64,000 nt of DNA from Silurus meridionalis (lineage: Eukaryota > Chordata > Actinopteri > Siluriformes > Siluridae), in NCBI RefSeq assembly GCF_014805685.1, contig NC_060887.1, forward strand, positions 37,112,305-37,176,304. Direction: 5' to 3'. The position numbers and the translations under genes were made by a program. The notes beneath the pieces are model-generated. The model was not told the origin of the DNA. It worked only from the letters and a program-made list of their open reading frames with translations, and made no database searches. This document shows, one piece after another, positions 1 through 64,000 of this stretch (its first letter is position 1; every line of letters begins with the position of its first letter).

Positions 1-4
1 CTGT

Positions 5-43
<39 letters not shown>

Positions 44-237
44 CTATATAGAATTATTATTATCTTTTGTGTTTTTAATCCAGAGGTCCCGCCTCTTTAT
101 AGTCCAAATAAGGCTGTGACCAGCACCATCACTTCCTCCTCAGATGTAGAGATGAAACCCGACCACAGAGTCTCTGCGAACTTCAATCCACGTCTCATAA
201 GCTCAAAAAAAAACACGAGAGATGATTCTACAGAGGG

Positions 238-285
<48 letters not shown>

Positions 286-514
286 CCTGGATTCCACTCC
301 CCACAACCCCTGCCTTTTTTTTTGATCTCCATCAAACCCCCTTACAGTTCTGCGGTCGTATTATCTGCCCTGATTTATTTTTGTATTTTTTTAGCGATAA
401 AACACGTCCTGTTTAAAAACGGGTCTAGCGATTATTAAAAAACAACAGAAAGATCAGAAGGAATGCATATGTGTGGAGGTTGAACGTTTTGCCGATCCGA
501 TCTCTCGCTCCGAT
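1..514 (-). other. kmt2c 3' UTR and downstream flank, with TC and TG repeats
   Basis: The 514 bases left of the stop codon hold a TC repeat at 11-39, a TG repeat at 240-283 and no recognisable second gene. In the kmt2c sense direction they are 3' UTR and flank. Where the transcript ends is not visible. Confidence 0.6.
374..379 (-). promoter_or_regulatory. candidate polyadenylation signal of kmt2c
   Basis: On the minus strand the six bases read AATAAA, about 136 nt downstream of the stop codon. It would give a short 3' UTR. Known kmt2c 3' UTRs can be longer and could run off the left edge, so this is only a candidate. Confidence 0.3.
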
Positions 515-54675
<54,161 letters not shown>

Positions 54676-54782
54676 CTAGGGGGGGCGAGACACACAGAGA
54701 GGGAGACAAAGGGGTTAATATATATATATACATATATATTCATTTGTATTTACACAAATGAGAGAAAAAAGATACACACAAG

Positions 54783-57700
54783 AGCAGTGAGACCTGAGTT
54801 GAGACCTGAGTTGAGACCTGAGACCTGACCTGAGAGCTGACAGCCGAGCAGTGAGAGGCGAGCAGTGAGAGGCGAGCAGTGAGACTGAGAGCTGAGGCGA
54901 GCAGTGAGAGGCGAGCAGTGAGAGGCGAGCAGTGAGAGGGGAGCAGTCAGACTGAGAGCTAAGCTGAGCAGTGAGAGGCGAGCAGTGAGAGGCGAGCAGT
55001 GAGAGGCGAGCAGTGAGAGATGAGCAGTCAGTTTGAGAGCTAAGCTGAGCAGTGAGAGATGGAAGCTAAGCTGAGCAGTGAGAGCTGAGCTGAGACAGTT
55101 GAGGGCTGAGAGTTAAGAGCTAAGAGTTGAGAGCTGAGGCTGAGAGCTGAGCAGTGAGAGCTGAGCTGAGCAGTGAGTGCTGAGAGTTGAGAACTGAGCA
55201 TTGAGAGCTGAGCAGTGAGAGGTTAGCTGACAGCTAAAACAGAGTTGAGAACAGAGTTGAGCAGTGAGAGCTGAGCTGAGTAAAGAGCTGAGAGCTGAGA
55301 AGAGAGCTGAAAATTGAGCTGAGCCATGAGAGCTCAGCAATGAGAGCTGAGCAGTGAGAGCTGAGCTGAAAGTTAAGAGCTGAGCTAAGAGCTGAGCAGT
55401 GAGAGCTAAGCTGAGTAGTGAAAGCTGAGCTGTGAGAGCTGAGCTGAGAGAGCTGAGCTGAGAGAGCTGAGCTGAGAGAGCTGAGCTGAGAGAGCTGAGC
55501 TGAGCAGTGAGTGCTGAGAGTTGAGAGCTAAGTAGAGAGCTGAGAGCTGAGCTGAGCAGTGAGCTGAGCTGAGCAGTGAGAGCTGAGATGAGATAGCTGA
55601 GCTAAGCAATGAGTTCTAAGCAGTGAGTGCTGAGCAGTGAGAGGCGAGCAGTGAGAGCTGAGAGCTGGAAGCTAAGCTGAGCTGAGCAGTGAGCTGAGCT
55701 GAGAGCTGAGCAGTGAGCTGAGCAGTGAGAGCTGACCAGAGAATTGAGAGCTTAGCTGAGACAGTTGAGAGCTGAGAGTTAGAAGCTAAGAGTTGAGAGC
55801 TAAGAGTTGAGAGCTGAGCAGTGAGAGCTGAGCAGTGAGAGCTGAGCAGTGAGAGCTGAGCAGTGAGAGCTGAGCTGAGCAGTGAGAGCTGAGCAGTGAG
55901 AGCTGAGCCATGAGAGCTGAGCTGAAAGTTAAGAGCTGAGTTAAGAGCTGAGTTAAGAGCTGAGCAGTGAGCCAAGCTGAGTAGTGAAAGCTGAGCTGAG
56001 TTGAGAGCTGAGCAGTGAGAGCTGAGCAGTGAGAGCTGAGAGTTAAGAGCTGAGCAGTGAGAGCTGAGAACTGAGAATTGAGAAGTGAGCTGAGAGCTGA
56101 GCAGTGAGTGCTGACCTGAGCAGTGAGAGCTGAGAGTAAAGAGCTGAGAAGATAGCTGAGCTGAAAAAGCTGAGCAGTAAGAGCTGAAAATTAAGAGCTT
56201 AGTAGTGAGAGTTGAGCTGAGAGTTAAGAGCTGAGCAGTGAGAGCTGAGAGTTGAGCAGTAAAAGCTGAGTTGAGAACTGAAAGTTCAGAGTTGAGTAGA
56301 GAGTTGAGTAGAGAGCTGAGAGTTGAGCTGAGTCATGAGAGCTGAGCCGAGAAAGCTGAGCAGTGAGTTAAAAGCTGAGTTGAGAGTTAAACAGTGTGAG
56401 CTGAGCTGAACTGAGTTGAGAGTTGAGCAGTGAGAGCTGAGCAGTAAGAGCTGAGAGTTGAGAGCTGAGCAGAGAGTTAAAAGCTGAGTTGAGAGCTGAG
56501 CAGAGAGTTAAAAGCTGAGTTGAGAGCTGAGTAGAGAGCTGAGAGTTGAGCTAAGCCACAAGAGCTGAGCAATGAGAGCTGAGCCAAGTTGAGAGCTGAG
56601 CCGAGAGTTAAAAGCTGAGTTGAGAGATAAACAGTGAAAGCTGAGCTGGGAGCTGAGCTGAAAGCTGAGAAGAGAGCTGAGCAGTGAGCTGAGCAGTGAG
56701 AAATGAGCAGGGAGAGCTGAGAGTTAAGAGCTGAGAACTGAGAGATGAGAAGTAAGTTGAGAGCTGAGCAGTGAGAGCTGAGCTGAAAGTTAAGAGCTGA
56801 GCTAAGAGCTGAGCAGTGAGAGCTAAGCTGAGTAGTGAAAGCTGAGCTGTGAGAGCTGAGCTGAGAGAGCTGAGCTGAGAGAGCTGAGCTGAGAGAGCTG
56901 AGCTGAGAGAGCTGAGCTGAGTTGAGAGGTGAGAAGTGAGCTGAGAGCTTAGCTAAGCACTGAGAGCTGAGCAATGAGAGCTGAGCTGAGATAGCTGAGC
57001 TAAGCAATGAGTTCTAAGCAGTGAGTGCTGAGCAGTGAGAGCTGAGCAGTGAGAGCTGAGAGCTGGAAGCTAAGCTGAGCTGAGCAGTGAGAGCTGAGCT
57101 TAGAGCTGACCAGTGAGAGCTGACCAGAGAATTGAGAGCTTAGCTGAGACAGTTGAGAGCTGAGAGTTAGAAGCTAAGAGTTGAGAGCTAAGAGTTGAGA
57201 GCTGAGCAGTGAGCTGAGCAGTGAGGCTGAGCAGTGAGAGCTGAGCAGTGAGAGCTGAGCAGTGAGAGCTGAGCAGTGAGAGCTGAGCCATGAGAGCTGA
57301 GCTGAGAGTTGAGAGCTGAGCTAAGAGCTGAGCTAAGAGCTGAGCAGTGAGCCAAGCTGAGTAGTGAAAGCTGAGCTGAGTTGAGAACTGAGCATTGAGA
57401 GCTGAGCAGTGAGAGCTGAGAGTTAAGAGCTGAGCAGTGAGAGCTGAGAACTGAGAATTGAGAAGTGAGCTGAGAGCTGAGCTAAGCAGTGAGTGCTGAC
57501 CAGTGAGTGCTGACCAGTGAGTGCTGACCTGAGCAGTGAGAGCTGAGAGTAAAGAGCTGAGAAGATAGCTGAGCTGAAAAAGCTGAGCAGTAAGAGCTGA
57601 AAATTAAGAGCTTAGTAGTGAGAGCTGACCTGAGAGTTAAGAGCTGAGCAGTGAGAGCTGAGAGTTGAGCAGTAAAAGCTGAGTTGAGAACTGAAAGTTC

Positions 57701-60700
57701 AGAGTTGAGTAGAGAGTTGAGTAGAGAGCTGAGAGTTGAGCTGAGTCATGAGAGCTGAGCCGAGAAAGCTGAGCAGTGAGTTAAAAGCTGAGTTGAGAGT
57801 TAAACAGTGTGAGCTGAGCTGAACTGAGTTGAGAGTTGAGCAGTGAGAGCTGAGAAGTTAGAGCTGAGAGTTGAGAGCTAAGCAGGGAGTTAATAACAGA
57901 GTTGAGGACCGAGAGTTGAGAGCTGAGTAGAGAGCTAAGTAGAGAGCTGAGAGTTGAGCTAAGCGTTAAGAGCTGAGCAATGAGAGCTGAGCCAAGTTGA
58001 GAGCTGAGCCGAGAGTTAAAAGCTGAGTTGAGAGTTAAACAGTGAGAGCTGAGCTGGGAGCTGAGCTGAAAGCTGAGAAGAGCTGAGCTGAGAGCTGAGC
58101 AGTGAGAAATGAGCAGGGAGAGCTGAGAGTTAAGAGCTGAGAACTGAGAGATGAGAAGTAAGTTGAGAGCTGAGCAGTGAGAGCTGAGCAGTGAGAGCTG
58201 AGAGTTAAAAGGTGAGCAGTAATAGCTGAGCAGGGAGAGTTGAGAACTGGGAGTTGAGGACTAAGAGTTGAGAGCTAAGTAGAGAGCTGAGAGTTGAGCT
58301 AAGCCACAAGAGCTGAGCAATGAGAGCTGAGCAGTAAGAGTTGAGCTAAGCGTTAAGAGCTGAGCTGAGAGCTAAGCAGTGAGAACTGAACCGAGTTAAG
58401 AGATGAGCAGTGAAAGCTGAGCAGAGAGTTAAAAGCTGAGTTGAGCGTTAAACAGTGAGAGCTGAGCTGGGAGCTGAGCTGTGAGAGCTGAGAGTTAAGA
58501 GTTGTGCAGTGAGAGTTGAGCAGTGAAAGCTGAGCAGCGAGAGCTAAGTTGAGACCTGAGAGTTGAGTAGAGAGCTGAGAGTTGAGCTGAGCCATGAGAG
58601 CTGAGCAATGAGAGCTGAGCAGAGAGTTAAAAGCTGAGTTGAGAGTTAAACAGTGAGAGCTGAGCTGGGAGCTGAGCAGTGAAAGCTGAACTGGGAGCTG
58701 AGCAGTGAGAGCTGAGCAGTGAGGGCTGAGAGTTAAGAGCTGAGAACTGAGAGTTGAAAAGTGAGCTGAGAGCTGAGTTGAGAGCTGAGCTAAGAGTTGA
58801 GAGCTAAGCTGAAAGCTAAGCACTGAGAGCTGAGCTGAGATAGCTGAGCTAAGCAGTGAGTGCTAAGCAGTGAGTGCTGAGCTGGGCAGTGAGAACAGAG
58901 TTAAGAGCTGAGAAGAGAGCTGAGCTGAGAGAGCTGAGAGTTAAGAGCTTAGTAGTGAGAGTTGAGCTGTAAGTTAAGAGCTGAGTTGAGAGCTTAACAG
59001 TGAGAGCTGAGAAGAGAGCTGAGCAGTGACAGCTGAAAGTTGAGAGTTGTGCAGTGAGAGTTGAGCAGTGAGAGCTAAGCTGAGCTGAGCTGAGAGTTGA
59101 GTTGAGCCATGAGAGCTGAGCTGAGTTGAGAGTTGAGCAGTGAGAGCTGAGCAATGAGAGCTGAGCAGAGAGTTAAAAGCTGAGTTGAGAGTTAAACAGT
59201 GAGAGCTGAGCTGGGAGCTGAGCAGTGAAAGCTGAACTGGGAGCTGAGCAGTGAGAGCTGAGCAGTGAGGGCTGAGAGTTAAGAGCCGAGAACTGAGAGT
59301 TGAAAAGTGAGCTGAGAGGTGAGTTGAGAGCTGAGCTAAGAGTTGAGAGCTGAGCTGAAAGCTAAGCACTGAGAGCTGAGCTGAGATAGCTGAGCTAAGC
59401 AGTGAGTGCTAAGCAGTGAGTGCTGAGCTGGGCAGTGAGAACAGAGTTAAGAGCTGAGAAGAGAGCTGAGCTGAGAGAGCTGAGAGTTAAGAGCTTAGTA
59501 GTGAGAGTTGAGCTGTAAGTTAAGAGCTGAGTTGAGAGCTTAACAGTGAGAGCTGAGAAGAGAGCTGAGCAGTGACAGCTGAAAGTTGAGAGTTGTGCAG
59601 TGAGAGTTGAGCAGCGAGAGCTAAGTTGAGACCTGAGAGTTGAGTAGAGAGCTGAGAGTTGAGTTGAGCCATGAGAGCTGAGCAATGAGAGCTGAGCAGA
59701 GAGTTAAAAGCTGAGTTGAGAGTTAAACAGTGAGAGCTGAGCTGGGAGCTGAGCAGTGAGAGCTGAGCAGTGAGAGCTGAGCAGTGAGAGCTGAGCAGTG
59801 AGAGCTAAGCGTTAAGAGCTGAGCAGTGAGGGCTGAGAGTTAAGAGCTGAGAGTTAAGAGCCGAGAACTGAGAGTTGAAAAGTGAGCTGAGAGGTGAGTT
59901 GAGAGCTGAGCTAAGAGTTGAGAGCTGAGCTAAGAGTTGGGAGCTAAGCTGAAAGCTAAGCACTGAGAGCTGAGCTGAGATAGCTGAGCTAAGCAGTGAA
60001 TGCTAAGCAGTGAGTGCTAAGCAGTGAGTGCTAAGCAGTGAGTGCTAAGCAGTGAGTGCTAAGCAGTGAGTGCTAAGCAGTGAGTGCTAAGCAGTGAGTG
60101 CTAAGCAGTGAGTGCTAAGCAGTGAGTGCTGAGCTGGGCAGTGAGAACAGAGTTAAGAGCTAAGAAGAGAGCTGAGCTGAGAAGAGAGCTGAGCTGAGAG
60201 AGCTGAGCTGAGAGAGCTGAGCTGAGAGAGCTGAGCTGAGAGAGCTGAGAGTTAAGAGCTTAGTAGTGAGAGTTGAGCTGTAAGTTAAGAGCTGAGTTGA
60301 GAGCTTAACAGTGAGAGCTGAGAAGAGAGCTGAGCAGTGACAGCTGAAAGTTGAGAGTTGTGCAGTGAGAGTTGAGCAGTGAAAGCTGAGCAGCGAGAGC
60401 TAAGTTGAGACCTGAGAGTTGAGTAGAGAGCTGAGAGTTGAGTTGAGCCATGAGAGCTGAGCAATGAGAACTGAGCTAAAAGTTAAGAGCTGAGCTGAGA
60501 GCTGAGCAGTGAGAGCTAAGAGCTGAGCAGTAAGAGCTGAGCAGAGAGTTAAAAGCTGAGTTGAGAGTTAAACAGTGAGAGCTGAGCTGAAAGCTGAGAA
60601 GAGAGCTAAGAAGAGAGCTAAGAAGAGAGCTGAGCAGTAAAAGCTGATATTTGTGCAGTGAGAGCTGAGCAGTGAGAGCTGAGCAGAGAGTTAAAAGCTA

Positions 60701-62341
60701 AGTTAAGAGTTAAACAGTGAGAGCTGAGCTGAAAGCTGAGAAGAGAGCTAAGAAGAGAGCTGAGCAGTAAAAGCTGATATTTGTGCAGTGAGAGCTGAGC
60801 AGTGAGAGCTGAGCAGAGAGTTAAAAGCTAAGTTAAGAGTTAAACAGTGAGAGCTGAGCTGAAAGCTGAGAAGAAAGCTAAGAAGAAAGCTGAGCAGTAA
60901 AAGCTGAAAATTAAGAGCTTAGTAGTGAGAGCTGACCTGAGAGTTAAGAGCTGAGCAGTGAGAGCTGAGAGTTGAGCAGTAAAAGCTGAGTTGAGAGTTG
61001 AGCAGTGAGAGTTGAGAGCTGAGCAGTGAGAGCTGAGCAGTGAGAGCTGAGCAGTGAGAGTTGAGCAGAGAGTTAAAAGCTGAGTTGAGAGTTAAACAGT
61101 GAGAGCTGAGCTGAGCTAAAAGCTAAGAAGAGAGCTGAGCAGTAAGAGCTGAGAATTGAGAGTTGTGCAGTGAGAGCTGAGCTGAGAGATGAGCTAAGCT
61201 GAGAGCTGAGCAGTGAGAGCTGAGCAGTGAGAGCTGAGCAGTGAGAGTTGAGCAGTGAGAGCTGAGAATTGAGGGCTGAGTTGAGAGCTGAGAGTTGAGC
61301 AGTGAAAGCTGAGCAGCGAGAGCTAAGTTGAGACCTGAGAGTTGAGTAGAGAGCTGAGAGATGAGTTGGGCCATGAGAGCTGAGCAATGAGAGCTGAGCA
61401 ATGAAAGCTGAGCAGTGAGAGCTGAGCAGAAAGTTAAAAGCTGAGTTGAGAGCTTAGCAGTGAGAGCTTAGCTAAGAGCAGAGAAGAGAGAGCAGAGAAG
61501 AGAGAGCAGAGAAGAGAGAGCAGAGAAGAGAGCTGAGAAGAGAGCTGAGAAGAGAGCTGAGAAGAGAGCTGAGAAGAGAGCTGAGCTGAGAGCTGAGCTG
61601 AGAGAGCTGAGAGTTGAGAACTGAGAATTAAGAGCTGAGCAGTGAGAGTTGAGCTGAGAGTTGAGAGCTGAGCTGAGCTGAACTGACAGAGCTGAGCTGA
61701 GAAGAGAGCTAAGCAGTGAGAGCTGAGCAGAGAGTTAAAAGCTAAGTTAAGAGTTAAACAGTGAGAGCTGAGCTGAAAGCTGAGAAGAGAGCTAAGAAGA
61801 GAGCTGAGCAGTAAAAGCTGAGATTTGTGAAGTGAGAGTTGAGCAGTGAGAGCTGAGAGTTAAGAGCTGAGCTGAGTTGAGAGCTGAGCAGTGAGAGCTG
61901 AGAGTTGAGAACTGAGAATTAAGAGCTGAGCAGTGAGAGCTGAGCAGTGAGAGCTGAGCAGTGAGAGCTGAGCAGTGAGAACAGAGCTAAGAGCTGGTCC
62001 GAGTTGAGAGCTGAGCAGTGAAAGCTGAGCAGAAAGTTAAAAGCTGAGTTGAGAGCTTAGCAGTGAGAGCTTAGCTGAGAGCAGAGAAGAGAGAGCAGAG
62101 AAGAGAGCTGAGAAAAGAGCTGAGAAGAGAGCTGAGATGAACTGAGAGAGCTAAGAGCTGAGCTGAGAAGAGAGCTGAGCAGTGAGATCTGAGAAGAGAG
62201 CTGAGCAGTGAGAGCTTAGAAGATCAAGCTGAGCTGAACTGACAGAGCTGAGCAGTGAGAGCTGAGATTCGAGAGTTGAGTTGTGAGAGCTGAGTAGTGA
62301 GAGTTGAGAGTTGAGCTGAGAGTTGAGCTGAGAGTTGAGCC
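54783..62341. repeat. 7.56-kb heptad minisatellite (GAGCTGA / GCAGTGA units)
   Basis: The array is made of 7-bp variants on the + strand: GAGCTGA, GCAGTGA, GAGTTAA, GAGTTGA, AAGCTGA, GAAGAGA and others, often paired as the 14-mer GAGCTGAGCAGTGA. It has higher-order units of about 1.4 kb and 0.55 kb. The minus strand is nearly free of stop codons, giving several spurious reading frames over 100 codons. Its dense AGCT motifs resemble mammalian switch-region repeats. Confidence 0.97.
59993..60127. repeat. homogeneous 14-mer sub-array in the minisatellite
   Basis: The unit TGCTAAGCAGTGAG is repeated about ten times with essentially no variation, in contrast to the diverged surroundings, which suggests recent expansion. 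Confidence 0.92.
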
Positions 62342-62459
62342 CTAAAAATAAATATTGGAAGAGTTCCTCTCTCAGTAAAGCTCTGTCAGAGTGTTAATGC
62401 AGAGCTGTGTGGCTGAGGATTACGTCTGAAATGACAGAAAATAGGAAGGAAATCCCTCG

Positions 62460-62461
<2 letters not shown>

Positions 62462-62519
<58 letters not shown>
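62462..62519. repeat. (TG)n microsatellite
   Basis: Twenty-nine TG units lie between the minisatellite and the purine tract. Confidence 0.96.
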
Positions 62520-62521
<2 letters not shown>

Positions 62522-62689
62522 AACACCTGTTAACCCCCACACGAACAATCAGGGAGGAAGAATAAAATCAGGAAATGTTTTGTGGATGTTCCGCATTATT
62601 AAAAGTAACTATAAACTAGATATAAAATAAAAACACTTTAATACATAAAATGCTGAATAAGCGTCAGAAACTCAGACAGTAGAAACCAG

Positions 62690-63325
62690 TAAGAAACAGA
62701 AAGAAACAAAGAAAGAAAGGATGAGGAACAGAACGATGGAAGAAGACGGAAGTAAATAAGTTAAAAGGAGGAGGGAACAAGGGAAAGGAGGGCTGTAAAA
62801 AGAAGGAAAGGTAGAGGAAAAGTACAGATAAAGGAAAATGCAAAGAAAAGGGAAGGATAGAGGGAGAGAAGGAATTTAAAGGGTAATATGTAAGATGAAA
62901 GATGAAGGTATATAGTAAAGCAAAGTAAAACAAAGAAATTAAGAAAGGAGAAAAAGGAAGCAAGTAAGGAAGGAAGATCATGAGTATAAAAAGGTTGGAG
63001 GAAAGGAATTGTAGACAAAATTTATAAATGAAGGGAAATTGAAAGAAAGATAGAAGGAAAGATGGAAGGAATAAGGAAGAAATAAAAGAAGGACGGACAG
63101 AAAAGAACAAAGGAATTAAGAAAGGACAGCATGAAGGGAGGAAGGAAGGAAGGGCAGGAAGGAAGGAAGGAAAGAAGAAAGAAATTAAAGGAAGGTATTA
63201 AAAAGGAAGAAAGCAAGAAAGGACAGTGGGTAAGGACAGAATGAAATGTACAAAAAATTTAAGACAAAACAATGAAGGGATGGAGAGAGCAAGAAATAAA
63301 GAAGTAAATAAGAGAGGACGAATGG
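62690..63325. repeat. purine-rich GGAA/AAAG tract
   Basis: About 640 bp are strongly purine-rich on the + strand (GAAGGAAGGAAGGGCAGGAA, then GGAAGGAAGGAAAGAAG), with low information. Confidence 0.9.
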
Positions 63326-63329
63326 AGGT

Positions 63330-63411
63330 GTGTTTGTGTGTGGTATGAGTGTGTGCATCTGTGTGTGTGTGGTATAAGTGTGTGCACCTGTGTGTGTGTG
63401 GTATAAGTGTG

Positions 63412-63483
<72 letters not shown>

Positions 63484-63666
63484 ATATGAGTGAGTGTCTG
63501 TGTGGTATAAGTGAGTGTGGTCTGTGTGTATGGTATTAGAGTGTGTGTGTGGTATAAGTGTGTGTGTGTGTGTGTGTGTGGTATAAGTGTATTTGTGTGT
63601 GTGGTATGAGTGTGTGTGTATGGTATGAGTGTGTATGGAACGAGTGTGTGTGCGTGTGGTATGAAT

Positions 63667-63706
<40 letters not shown>

Positions 63707-63921
63707 TATGAGTGTGTATGGAATGAGTGTGTGTGGTATGAGTGAGTGTGTGTGGTATGAGTAAGGTGAGTGTGTATGGTATGAGTATGTGTGTGTGGTT
63801 TGAGTGGGTGTGTGTTTGATGAGTGTGTGTGTGTGTGTGTGTGTGATATGAGTGAGTGTCTGTGTGGTATAATTGAGTGTGGGGTGTGTGTGTGTGTATG
63901 GTATTAGAGAGTGTGTGGAAT

Positions 63922-63975
<54 letters not shown>

Positions 63976-64000
63976 TATGAGTGAGTGTGTGTATGGTATA
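63330..64000. repeat. (TG)n / GGTATGAGTG compound minisatellite, open at the right edge
   Basis: TG runs alternate with GGTATGAGTGTG or GGTATAAGTGTG units and a TGTGCACCTGTGTGTGTGTG unit repeated twice at 63370-63425. It runs to the window end. Confidence 0.93.

Larger units (their letters stand above)
54676..64000 (-). other. kmt2c intron upstream of w1, at least 9.3 kb, repeat-filled
   Basis: The intron runs off the right edge. It is dominated by the heptad minisatellite, a TG repeat, a purine tract and a TGTG/GGTATGAG repeat. No exon was recognised; 62342-62460 is the only unique-looking piece between them. Confidence 0.75.

Noticed and set aside
55113..61401. Long minus-strand reading frames with LSSHCSALTAQ-type peptides
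   Set aside because: They arise because the 7-bp repeat has no stop codon on that strand, so all three frames are open with a seven-residue period. They have no start context, no domain and no conservation.
54783..62341. A CRISPR array or a centromeric satellite
   Set aside because: Units are adjacent heptads with no spacers, and it lies inside an intron of a gene in a vertebrate genome; there are no cas genes.

Overview
The window is vertebrate, almost certainly teleost, genomic DNA. It holds one large protein-coding gene, read right to left on the minus strand, embedded in repeat-rich introns. I recognise the gene as kmt2c (MLL3), the catalytic H3K4 methyltransferase subunit of the COMPASS-like ASCOM complex. 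The fish assignment rests on the Tc1/mariner elements with teleost-type termini, the tRNA-derived SINEs, the dense dinucleotide microsatellites and the moderate intron sizes. The tRNA-headed SINE type suggests an ostariophysan such as a catfish, but that is only an inference. I cannot say whether this is the kmt2ca or the kmt2cb co-orthologue.

Forty coding exons can be placed, each with AG/GT boundaries and with phases that join without a break. They total 11,440 coding bases, or about 3,812 residues plus the stop codon. In gene order (right to left) they encode a PHD finger (54675-53515), basic linkers (53377-39623), an acidic segment with a 30-nt microexon (37619-30836), an HMG-box region (30191-29824), a DPY..TPRP repeat region (28725-26950), an acidic and Gln-rich region with LXXLL motifs (23808-22103, 17222-15657), a conserved coiled coil (18586-17200), the extended PHD, FYRN and FYRC domains (6423-4388), the WIN motif, and the SET and post-SET domains ending at the stop codon 517-515. 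The first quarter of the protein lies beyond the right edge, past an intron of at least 9.3 kb.

The introns carry a nearly intact Tc1 element (23965-25572) with long inverted repeats, a complete DDE triad and only two in-frame stops. They also hold internally deleted Tc1 derivatives, tRNA-Glu-headed and other tRNA-headed SINEs, several TIR (MITE-like) families including nested insertions, and a 0.86-kb imperfect inverted repeat built on TATC/GATA arrays.

The most striking non-coding feature is a 7.56-kb heptad minisatellite (54783-62341) with GAGCTGA/GCAGTGA units. It resembles the AGCT-rich repeats of mammalian immunoglobulin switch regions, but its C-rich strand is the non-template strand of kmt2c. 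Dinucleotide repeats abut or form several kmt2c splice donors. I found no other gene, functional RNA gene or CRISPR array.
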